Below are positions 1-5,771 of a DNA stretch of 6,064 nucleotides, in pieces. Source of the DNA: Methylotetracoccus sp. (GTDB lineage Bacteria > Pseudomonadota > Gammaproteobacteria > Methylococcales > Methylococcaceae); the NCBI GenBank assembly GCA_025458755.1, contig JALORT010000174.1, positions 1 to 6,064 of the forward strand. The letters run 5' to 3'. The translations under genes and the position numbers were made by a program. The notes under the pieces were generated by a model. The model saw only the letters and a program-made list of their open reading frames with translations. It had not been told where the DNA came from and searched no databases. The stretch's first letter is position 1; each line of letters starts with the position of its first letter.

Positions 1-200
1 AAGCGGTCGTGCGGGAAGGCAACCAGGATTACGTGTTCGTGCAGGTGGGCCCCAACGAGTTCCGGCTGCAAGCCGTCGCGCTGGGCGAACAGGAGGGAAC
101 GTTACGTCCGGTCCTCTCCGGCGTGACGACTGGCGAACGCATCGTCGCGAGCGGCGCCTTCCATCTGAACAACGAACGCCTGCGCAAGGAGCTCGAATAG
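1..200 (+). CDS. Heavy-metal efflux RND periplasmic adaptor subunit (CzcB/CusB-like), C-terminal fragment
   Basis: This is the last 65 codons of a gene that begins before the window; the first whole codon is at 3 and the TAG stop is at 198-200. The residues resemble the beta-barrel and membrane-proximal end of periplasmic adaptor (membrane-fusion) proteins of heavy-metal RND systems. They show an FVQVGPNEFR stretch, a VALGEQEG turn, a SGVTTGERIVASGAF segment and an LNNERLRKELE tail, all typical of CzcB/CusB-type proteins. In the family, this lipid-anchored or secreted protein links the inner-membrane pump to the outer-membrane channel and may hand metal to the pump. The signal peptide, coiled-coil hairpin and lipoyl domain would lie upstream and are not visible. 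The pump gene starts 3 bp after the stop, so the two are surely co-transcribed. A GTG at position 9 is an internal codon, not the start. The substrate cannot be read from this fragment. Confidence 0.88.
   Translation, partial: AVVREGNQDYVFVQVGPNEFRLQAVALGEQEGTLRPVLSGVTTGERIVASGAFHLNNERLRKELE
186..191 (+). promoter_or_regulatory. Ribosome-binding site of the RND pump gene
   Basis: AAGGAG lies inside the last codons of the adaptor gene, 12 nt before the ATG at 204. The spacing is slightly long but no better candidate exists nearby. An AGGA at 199-202 is too close to the ATG to serve alone. The overlap with the upstream gene fits translational coupling of adaptor and pump. Confidence 0.5.
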
Positions 201-203
201 GAC

Positions 204-3200
204 ATGGTGGGTTCGCTGATCAAAGTTGCACTCGAACAGCGCATCGTCTTCCTTGCCCTAGCTTTGATTCTGCTGGGTTTTGGAATTCGGGCGGTTGGTG
301 AACTGTCGGTCGATGCTTTTCCGGATGTCACCAACATTCAGGTGCAGATTGCGACCGATGCCCCCGGCCGCTCACCGGAGGAGGTGGAACGTTTCATCAC
401 GGTGCCGCTGGAAATAGGAATGACCGGGCTTCCAGGCCTGACCGAAATGCGTTCGCTGATTAAGAATGGATTGTCGCTGATTACCCTGGTGTTCACCGAC
501 GACACCGACGTTTATTTCGCGCGTCAACTGGTCATGGAGCGCCTGATGGAGGTGTCCGAGCGGATGCCGGAGGGTATCCGCCCGGTGTTGGGCCCGGTAT
601 CCACCGGCTTGGGCGAGGTTTATCAATACACGCTGGATCGGCCTGACGACGGCACCAAGGCGCTGGAGATCAAGGACTTGACGCAGCGGCGCGTAGTCCA
701 GGACTGGGTCGTGCGCCCGCTGCTTCGGGGGATTCCGGGCGTCGCCGAAATCAATTCGCAGGGCGGTTACGTCAAGCAGTATCAAGTCATGGTCAATCCC
801 GACCGGATGCGGCATTACGGTCTGAACCTGGAGCACATTTTTCAGTCGGTGGCCCGCAACAACGCGAACAGCGGCGGTGGGGTACTGCCGCATTTCGCCG
901 AGCAGTATCTGATACGCGGCATTGGTCTGATCCGCAGCGTGGATGATCTCGCGCGGATCGTGCTCAAAGAGGACCGGGGTATTCCCGTCTATCTGCGCGA
1001 CGTCGCCACCGTCGAGATCGGCTACGAAACGCGCGTCGGCGCCGTGGTCAAGAACGGCTACACGGAATCGGTCGGAGGCATCGTGATGATGCTCCGCGGC
1101 GGCAACGCCAAAGAAGTCGTTAGCCGGATCAAGGAACGCGTCCAGGAGATTAACGACAAAGGCATGCTGCCCGGCGGTTTGAAGATCGTGCCTTACTACG
1201 ACCGCAGCGAATTGGTGGACGCGGCGCTGCATACCGTGACCAAGGTACTGCTGGAAGGTATCGTGCTGGTGGTGATCGTTCTGTTCCTGTTTCTCGGTGA
1301 CGTGAGGTCCAGTCTGATCGTTGTCGCCACTTTGATCCTCACGCCTCTGGTCACCTTCATGGCGATGAACCATTTCGGTTTGTCCGCCAACCTGATGTCG
1401 CTCGGGGGGCTGGCGATCGCGATCGGCTTGATGGTGGATGGTTCGGTCGTGGTGGTCGAGAATGCTTACCGGCTGCTCGGCGAACGAAGGGGCCGTGGTT
1501 ACAGCCGGGCACGGGTCATCAAGGATGCGACCGAGGAAGTCGGCACACCGGTGCTGTTCGGCGTCGGCATCATCATTCTCGTCTTTCTGCCGCTGATGAC
1601 GCTGCAGGACATGGAAGGCAAGATGTTCTCACCGCTCGCATTCACGATCGCCATCGCTTTGTTCATCTCGCTGATTCTGTCGTTGTCGTTGACGCCGGTG
1701 CTGTGCACGTTCGGCCTCGAGGGTGGCGCCGAACACGACACGCGTTTGATCGCCGCGCTCAAGGCGCCCTATCTGAAGCTGCTGAACGCGGCGACGAGCC
1801 GACCGCTGGTGACTGTGGCAGTGTCGCTCGCGTTGCTGGTGGGCACGCTGGCGTTGATTCCGTTTCTCGGTTCTTCGTTCATTCCGGAGATGAAGGAAGG
1901 CTCCATCGTCCCGGGGATCAACCGCTTTCCGAATATCTCTCTGGATGAATCGATCCACATGGAAATGGAGGCTATGCGGTTGGTGATGGAGATCCCCGGC
2001 GTCAAGTCGGCCGTATCCGGCGTCGGCCGAGGCGAAAGCCCGGCCGATCCGCAATCTCAGAACGAGTCGACGCCGATCGTCAGCCTGAAACCCCGTGACC
2101 AGTGGCCGGAGGGCTGGACGCAGGACGACATGGCCGATGCGATGCGCGAGAAACTCACCGCCGCATTGCCTGGCATTCAATTGGTCATGGCGCAGCCGAT
2201 CTCCGACCGGGTCGACGAGATGGTGACCGGTGTCCGATCGGATGTGGCTGTGAAAGTATTCGGCGACGACCTGGACCAATTGACCGATAAGGCCGGTGAG
2301 ATCGCCAAGGTTGCCGGTGCCATCCGCGGTGCTCAGGATATCCGGGTCGAGCGGGTCACGGGCCAACAATACCTGAACCTCGAAATCGACCGCGAGGCGA
2401 TTGCCCGTCATGGCATCAATGCCTCGGAAATTCACGACATCATCGAGACCGCGATTGGCGGCAAGGTGGCCACCGAAATCTACGAAGGCGAAAAGCGCTT
2501 CTCGGCGATGGTGCGCTACCCGGCTAGTTTCCGCGGCAATCTGGAAGCGATCGGACGTATTCTGGTCACGTCCCCCAACGGCGCCCAAGTTCCTCTGGAA
2601 GATCTCGCGGACATTCAGCTGGAAGACGGGCCGGCGCAAATCAATCGCGAAACCGCCCGCCGCCGCATCGTGGTGGGTGTCAATGTCCGCGGCCGTGACC
2701 TCGGCGGTTTCGTCGCTGAATTACAGAAAGCTGTCAACGATCAGGTCAAGATGCCGGAGGGTTACTCACTGGTCTGGGGCGGACAGTTCCAGAACATGGA
2801 AAGGGCGCTGGGGCATTTGAAAATCATCATCCCGCTGACGATTGCCGGCATCTTCTTTCTGCTGTTCCTGCTGTTCAACTCTCTCCGCTATGCGGCGTTG
2901 ATTATCCTGGTGTTGCCGTTCGCTTCGGTGGGTGGGGTGGTCGCGCTGTTTCTCACCGGCGAATATTTGTCGGTGCCGGCTTCGGTCGGTTTCATCGCGC
3001 TCTGGGGGATCGCCGTGTTGAACGGGGTGGTACTGGTCTCGTATATCCACAGCCTGCGCGACGACGGCATGAAGCAGAAGGAAGCGATCATTCAAGGGTG
3101 TGAACAGCGATTCCGGCCCGTGATGATGACCGCCACCGTCGCGATGCTGGGTCTGGTGCCGTTCCTGTTCGCCACCGGCCCCGGGTCCGAGGTGCAAAGA

Positions 3201-3308
3201 CCTCTGGCGATCGTGGTGATCGGCGGACTCATCACGTCGACACTGCTGACCTTGGTCGTCTTGCCGACGTTCTACAAGTGGTTTGAAGAGAAGCGTTATG
3301 AAGCTTGA
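204..3308 (+). CDS. CusA/CzcA family heavy-metal efflux RND transporter (inner-membrane pump)
   Basis: A complete 1034-residue HME-family RND pump, of normal length. By family knowledge it is a homotrimeric proton/metal antiporter that exports metal ions through an adaptor and an outer-membrane channel. Twelve membrane segments are visible: about 13-31, 343-364, 368-388, 395-420, 447-467, 477-500, 533-552, 873-892, 896-918, 922-948, 970-990 and 1000-1022. Large periplasmic loops lie at about 32-342 and 553-872. TM4 carries VDGSVVVVEN with the proton-relay acids D412 and E419. The first acid of the CzcA motif (D402 there) is replaced by A406, as in CusA. The three CusA copper-binding methionines (M573, M623, M672) align by eye with G571, E621 and E672, which argues against a classic Cu/Ag site. 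The segment QPISDRVDEMVTGVRSDVAV (664-683) is CzcA-like. Divalent metals such as Zn, Co, Cd or Ni are therefore more likely, but the ion is unproven. The gene sits 3 bp after the adaptor gene and 15 bp before the PII-like gene. Confidence 0.95.
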   Translation: MVGSLIKVALEQRIVFLALALILLGFGIRAVGELSVDAFPDVTNIQVQIATDAPGRSPEEVERFITVPLEIGMTGLPGLTEMRSLIKNGLSLITLVFTDDTDVYFARQLVMERLMEVSERMPEGIRPVLGPVSTGLGEVYQYTLDRPDDGTKALEIKDLTQRRVVQDWVVRPLLRGIPGVAEINSQGGYVKQYQVMVNPDRMRHYGLNLEHIFQSVARNNANSGGGVLPHFAEQYLIRGIGLIRSVDDLARIVLKEDRGIPVYLRDVATVEIGYETRVGAVVKNGYTESVGGIVMMLRGGNAKEVVSRIKERVQEINDKGMLPGGLKIVPYYDRSELVDAALHTVTKVLLEGIVLVVIVLFLFLGDVRSSLIVVATLILTPLVTFMAMNHFGLSANLMSLGGLAIAIGLMVDGSVVVVENAYRLLGERRGRGYSRARVIKDATEEVGTPVLFGVGIIILVFLPLMTLQDMEGKMFSPLAFTIAIALFISLILSLSLTPVLCTFGLEGGAEHDTRLIAALKAPYLKLLNAATSRPLVTVAVSLALLVGTLALIPFLGSSFIPEMKEGSIVPGINRFPNISLDESIHMEMEAMRLVMEIPGVKSAVSGVGRGESPADPQSQNESTPIVSLKPRDQWPEGWTQDDMADAMREKLTAALPGIQLVMAQPISDRVDEMVTGVRSDVAVKVFGDDLDQLTDKAGEIAKVAGAIRGAQDIRVERVTGQQYLNLEIDREAIARHGINASEIHDIIETAIGGKVATEIYEGEKRFSAMVRYPASFRGNLEAIGRILVTSPNGAQVPLEDLADIQLEDGPAQINRETARRRIVVGVNVRGRDLGGFVAELQKAVNDQVKMPEGYSLVWGGQFQNMERALGHLKIIIPLTIAGIFFLLFLLFNSLRYAALIILVLPFASVGGVVALFLTGEYLSVPASVGFIALWGIAVLNGVVLVSYIHSLRDDGMKQKEAIIQGCEQRFRPVMMTATVAMLGLVPFLFATGPGSEVQRPLAIVVIGGLITSTLLTLVVLPTFYKWFEEKRYEA

Positions 3309-3316
3309 GGGGGGAA
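3307..3316 (+). promoter_or_regulatory. Ribosome-binding site of the PII-like gene
   Basis: The purine run GAGGGGGGAA, with GGGGGGA at 3309-3315, lies 8 nt before the ATG at 3324 and overlaps the TGA of the pump gene (3306-3308). It selects the ATG at 3324 over the out-of-frame ATG at 3316. Its overlap with the pump's stop suggests coupled translation. Confidence 0.6.
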
Positions 3317-3323
3317 TGCATCG

Positions 3324-3650
3324 ATGAAAGAAGTCAAAGCGATTGTGCAGCCCGGAAAACTCGCGAAGATCCGCGAAGAATTCAGCCGGATGAGCCACTT
3401 TCCGGGTATGACCGTCGGCAAGGTCGAGGGCTGCAGCCATCACGAGAACCCGGAGGTGCCGCAAAGTCTGCGTGAAGCCCTCACCGACTTCTCACCCAAG
3501 GTTCGGATCGAGATCATTACCCCGGATGACCGCGTCGAGGAAATCGTGACCATCATCCACAACTGCGCCCACACGAGCCGTACCGGCGACGGTATCGTTT
3601 GGGTCACGCCCGTCGAAACCTTTCACCGGTTGCGCTACGAATTGGAGTAG
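3324..3650 (+). CDS. PII-like signalling protein of the metal-efflux-linked group (PII-NG-like)
   Basis: A 108-residue protein, close to the usual 112 of GlnB/GlnK, with the PII fold read from sequence. The N-terminal strand is MKEVKAIVQPGKL (canonical KKIDAIIKPFKL), followed by FPGMTVGKVEG (26-36), SPKVRIEIITPDD (57-69) and the nucleotide-loop signature TSRTGDG (84-90; canonical TGKIGDG). Classical PII proteins form trimers that bind ATP/ADP and 2-oxoglutarate and control partners through the T-loop. Here the T-loop (about 37-56) has no tyrosine, so GlnD-type uridylylation is not expected. The Gln39 and Lys90 equivalents also appear lost. The loop begins with Cys37, His39 and His40, and the C-terminal half carries HNCAH (79-83); both could bind metal, but this is inference. 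The position 15 bp after the pump gene matches the PII-NG group known beside heavy-metal RND genes. A role as regulator of the pump or as metal/energy sensor is plausible but not shown. A CutA-type protein is less likely because the GDG loop and PDD motif fit PII. Confidence 0.85.
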   Translation: MKEVKAIVQPGKLAKIREEFSRMSHFPGMTVGKVEGCSHHENPEVPQSLREALTDFSPKVRIEIITPDDRVEEIVTIIHNCAHTSRTGDGIVWVTPVETFHRLRYELE

Positions 3651-3704
3651 GCGTCGCCGATCTACCCGGCAACTGGTCTGCGTTTTTTTATCGGGAGTAC
3701 CGCG

Positions 3705-3734
3705 ATGACGACCCGATCGATTTCCAAAGTATGA
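3705..3734 (+). promoter_or_regulatory. Possible 9-codon leader mini-ORF coupled to the reductase gene
   Basis: The ATG at 3705 has a good Shine-Dalgarno-like GGGAG at 3693-3697, 7 nt upstream. It opens a short frame, MTTRSISKV, ending at TGA 3732-3734. That stop overlaps the proposed reductase start (3731-3733) as ATGA, the classic arrangement for termination-reinitiation. The reductase ATG has only a weak purine stretch (AAAG) before it, so coupling would explain its translation. A chance mini-ORF, or a real N-terminal extension broken by a sequence error, remains possible. Confidence 0.35.
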
Positions 3735-4531
3735 GCCCCTATGCCCTCATCACCGGTGCCAGCCGAGGTCTCGGCGCCGCCTTCGCGCACCGGCTCGCAT
3801 CCGAAAAGCGCTCCTTGATTCTCGTGGCCCGCAGTCAGGAGCTTCTGGTTTCGCTCAAAACCGATCTCGCCGAGCACCATGGGGTATCTGTCCAGGTGCT
3901 CGCCGCGGACCTGACACACCCGGATGCCGCGCGGTCGATTCACGCCGAGTGTATGCGCCATGGCTGGCGCGTCTCGCTGCTGGTCAATAACGCCGGGATC
4001 GGCCGCTTCGGCGCGTTTCTCCAGCACCCGCCGTCGGACTACGACGGCATGATCCGCCTCAACGTGCTGGCCGCCGTCGAGCTCACTCATCTCTTCCTGG
4101 CGGACATGCGCCAAGCGAGTCACGGCGAGATCATCAATGTGGCGTCGATGGCTGCCTTCCAGCCAACTCCATACATCGCGGTCTACGGCGCCACCAAGGC
4201 ATTTCTGCTGTCCTTCTCGGAGGCGATCGCTGCGGAATGCTTCGGGACCAACATTCGCATTCTGGCCTTATGTCCCGGAGCCACGCGTACAAATTTCTTC
4301 AAGGCGGCTGGGCTGCAGAATCTTTCGGTCATCGAAAGCGCTCCGATGCAGTCGGCGGAGGCAGTCGTTGACGCGGCCCTGAAAGCCCTGAGGAGCGGCC
4401 AGACCCGAGTGGTGCCAGGCTGGAAAAATCGCGTCATGGCCACCCTCAGCGGTCTGGTGCCGCGACGCTGGAACCTGCCGTTATCGGCCCGCGCGATCCA
4501 GCAGGCCTTCGGCATCACGTCGCGGGAATGA
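3731..4531 (+). CDS. Short-chain dehydrogenase/reductase (SDR), DltE-like classical type
   Basis: A complete classical SDR of 266 residues, a normal length, using the ATG at 3731. The frame stays open upstream to an ATG at 3599 inside the PII-like gene, but the SDR fold begins at MSPYALITG, so the later start is chosen. Visible motifs are the cofactor loop TGASRGLG (8-15), Arg34 after the second strand (suggesting NADP(H)), D60-L61, NNAG (86-89), and the catalytic set N111, S139, Y152 and K156 in the YxxxK motif (YGATK). CPGATRTNF (181-189) follows. The C-terminal part, VVPGWKNRVMATLSGLVPRR (227-246), is typical of the COG0300/DltE-like group. Such enzymes reduce or oxidise carbonyl/hydroxyl groups in the cytoplasm; the substrate cannot be told. 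It lies 80 bp after the PII-like gene on the same strand, with no clear terminator between, so read-through from the efflux operon is possible but a functional link is not evident. Confidence 0.9.
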   Translation: MSPYALITGASRGLGAAFAHRLASEKRSLILVARSQELLVSLKTDLAEHHGVSVQVLAADLTHPDAARSIHAECMRHGWRVSLLVNNAGIGRFGAFLQHPPSDYDGMIRLNVLAAVELTHLFLADMRQASHGEIINVASMAAFQPTPYIAVYGATKAFLLSFSEAIAAECFGTNIRILALCPGATRTNFFKAAGLQNLSVIESAPMQSAEAVVDAALKALRSGQTRVVPGWKNRVMATLSGLVPRRWNLPLSARAIQQAFGITSRE

Positions 4532-4540
4532 GGTGCGTCA

Positions 4541-5552
4541 TCACATCTCCGCCTGAATGTCCTTCACTAACGCGTCGATCCGAGCCGTTGTGGTCCTCCA
4601 GGAACACATCAGGCGGACCCCGCCGACGCCGATGAAGGTGTAGAACTGCCAGTTCCGCCGGCGGAGGCCTTGTTGAACGGCCTCCGGTAGTCGCACGAAC
4701 ACGGTGTTCGCCTGCCGGGGAAACATCACCTCGACGCCCTGGATGGTGCGCAACCGGGCGTCCAAATAGGCGGCGGCAGCATTCGCGTGCTGCGCATTGC
4801 GGAGCCACGCCCCCGTTTCCAGTGCACCGAGCCAGGGGGCGGCCACGAAGCGCATCTTGGAGATCAACTGGCCGGCCTGCTTGCAGCGGTAGTCGAAACC
4901 CGCGGCCAGGTCTCGGTTGAAGAAGACGATGGCCTCCCCGATGCCGAGGCCATTCTTGCTGCCGCCGAGGCAAAGTACGTCCACGCCCTGTTTCCAGGTA
5001 ATCTCGGCCGGTTTTGCGCCCAGAGTAGCCACCGCATTGGCAAAGCGCGCGCCGTCCATGTGGATGCGCAGGCAGTGCGTCTCGGCGGTGGCATGAATGG
5101 CGGAAAGCTCGTCCTCCGCGTACAGCGTTCCCAATTCCGTGGGTTGGGTCAGGCTGACGGCCCTGGGTCTCGGGAAATGGACATCGGACCGTTTACCGAC
5201 GATCGTGTTGACGGATTCAGCGGAGAGTTTGCCCTTGGGTCCCCGACCCAACAACAGTTTCGATCCGTCCGAGAAGAATTCCGGCGCGCCGCATTCGTCG
5301 GTTTCGATATGGGCGAATTCGTGGCAGATGACGCTTTCGTAGGACCGGCATAAGGTCGCCAGAGCGAGGGCATTCGCGGCCGTCCCCGTTGCCACGAAGA
5401 AGACTTCACACTCGGGTTCGATTTCGGGTCCACTCGTCCCGCCCGTAAGCGTTGGCACCCCCCGTATTCGCCTTCACCAGGTAGTCCAGCGCTTCGGGAC
5501 ACATCCCGGCGTGGTTGTCGCTGGCGAACTGTTCCGCTTCGTCAGTATCCAT
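4541..5552 (-). pseudogene. Low-specificity L-threonine aldolase (PLP-dependent), frameshifted
   Basis: The gene reads on the minus strand from ATG 5552-5550, preceded by GGAG at 5557-5560, to TGA 4543-4541. The first 42 codons (MDTDEAEQFASDNHAG...YGRDEWT) match the start of Pseudomonas-type L-threonine aldolases, then the frame hits TGA at 5408-5406. The rest resumes in another frame at about 5419 with EPECEVFFVATGTAANA and runs to the stop. This part keeps HEFAHIETDECGAPEFF, the HMDGARF motif with its PLP-contacting Asp and Arg, GGSKNG with the Schiff-base lysine, and FDYRCKQAGQLISKMRF. The family cleaves L-threonine or allo-threonine to glycine and acetaldehyde. About 11 codons are missing at the junction while only 7 nt remain, which implies loss of 26 nt. 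Restoring them gives 345 residues, the family length as I recall it. A caller restricted to open frames would report only 4541-5458. The rest of the sequence looks undamaged, so this is a recent mutation or a sequencing/assembly error. Confidence 0.85.
5412..5429 (-). other. Deletion junction in the aldolase gene, with a repeated hexamer
   Basis: On the minus strand the last in-frame codon of the N-terminal piece (Thr of DEWT) ends at 5427, and the first of the C-terminal piece (Glu of EPECEVFF) starts at 5419. Only 7 nt (5426-5420) stand where relatives have about 33. The hexamer ACCCGA occurs twice here, at 5429-5424 and 5417-5412. Short direct repeats of this kind can promote slipped-strand deletion, but this cause is inferred. 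Confidence 0.5.
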
Positions 5553-5556
5553 GCTT

Positions 5557-5560
5557 CTCC
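5557..5560 (-). promoter_or_regulatory. Ribosome-binding site of the aldolase gene
   Basis: GGAG on the minus strand lies 4 nt before the ATG at 5552-5550. It supports this start, which also gives the family-typical N-terminus leading into QFASDN. The full N-terminal frame is only 48 codons long before its premature stop. Confidence 0.5.
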
Positions 5561-5621
5561 ACAGAAGATCGCGCCTGTTTGGAAGGAGGCGGCGTTCAGA
5601 CGACCACAGCCGTGTTGTTCC

Positions 5622-5633
5622 CCGGCGCGCCGG
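5622..5633. repeat. 12-bp perfect GC palindrome
   Basis: CCGGCGCGCCGG reads the same on both strands within the divergent intergenic region. It could be a dimeric regulator site, but in DNA this rich in GC it may be chance. Confidence 0.3.
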
Positions 5634-5666
5634 CGGACCGAGGGCTTTGCTTCGATGCTGGTCATA

Positions 5667-5688
5667 GCGCTGCTATTCGCGGCAGCGC
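5667..5688. repeat. Inverted repeat, 7-bp arms with an 8-nt loop
   Basis: GCGCTGC at 5667-5673 and GCAGCGC at 5682-5688 are perfect inverted copies separated by 8 nt. No T-run follows on either strand, so it is not a typical intrinsic terminator. It could be an operator or an RNA hairpin in the leader of one of the two divergent genes. Confidence 0.4.
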
Positions 5689-5771
5689 CGGGGCCATTCC
5701 GCTCGCTTCAAGATTTGACCCGCGCGGCGGCTGCATTTTGTTGTCTCAGCGCCCATGTTAATTATACGCCC

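Larger units (their letters stand above)
5553..5771. other. Divergent intergenic region between the aldolase and metallophosphoesterase genes
   Basis: These 219 bp separate two outward-facing genes and should hold the promoters for both. No convincing protein is encoded: the 60-63 codon frames here resemble no family I know, and one runs into the aldolase in the wrong frame. An AT-rich stretch at 5758-5766 (TTAATTATA) stands out from its GC-rich surroundings and could be a -10 region for the plus-strand gene. A TTGTTG at 5738-5743 lies 18 nt before TTATAC (5762-5767), a weak promoter-like pair that would place transcription start at about the GTG itself. No clear promoter was identified for the aldolase. 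Confidence 0.4.

Noticed and set aside
372..2639. Long minus-strand open frames (372-1373 and 1629-2639, over 330 codons each) opposite the pump gene
   Set aside because: They lie antisense to a strongly recognised RND gene, are rich in His/Gln/Arg as expected of mirror frames in GC-rich DNA, and resemble no family I know.
3651..3700. An intrinsic terminator after the PII-like gene, suggested by seven T residues at 3683-3689
   Set aside because: No stable hairpin lies immediately before the T-run; only a 4-bp CCCG/CGGG pairing around it could be found.
3599..3730. A 44-residue N-terminal extension of the reductase starting inside the PII-like gene
   Set aside because: The extension has no recognisable structure, and SDR proteins normally begin just before the TGxxxGxG loop, which follows directly after the ATG at 3731.
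4515..4973. A 152-codon minus-strand frame overlapping the end of the aldolase
   Set aside because: It is an out-of-frame reading of the aldolase sequence, which has conserved catalytic motifs in its own frame.
5681..5700. A sigma-54-like GG-N10-GC element on the minus strand upstream of the aldolase
   Set aside because: The match is only to the GG/GC core and lies in a very GC-rich stretch where such spacing occurs by chance.
5579..5761. A 60-codon plus-strand frame in the divergent intergenic region
   Set aside because: It has no family resemblance and no good start context, and it spans the inverted repeat and likely promoter DNA.
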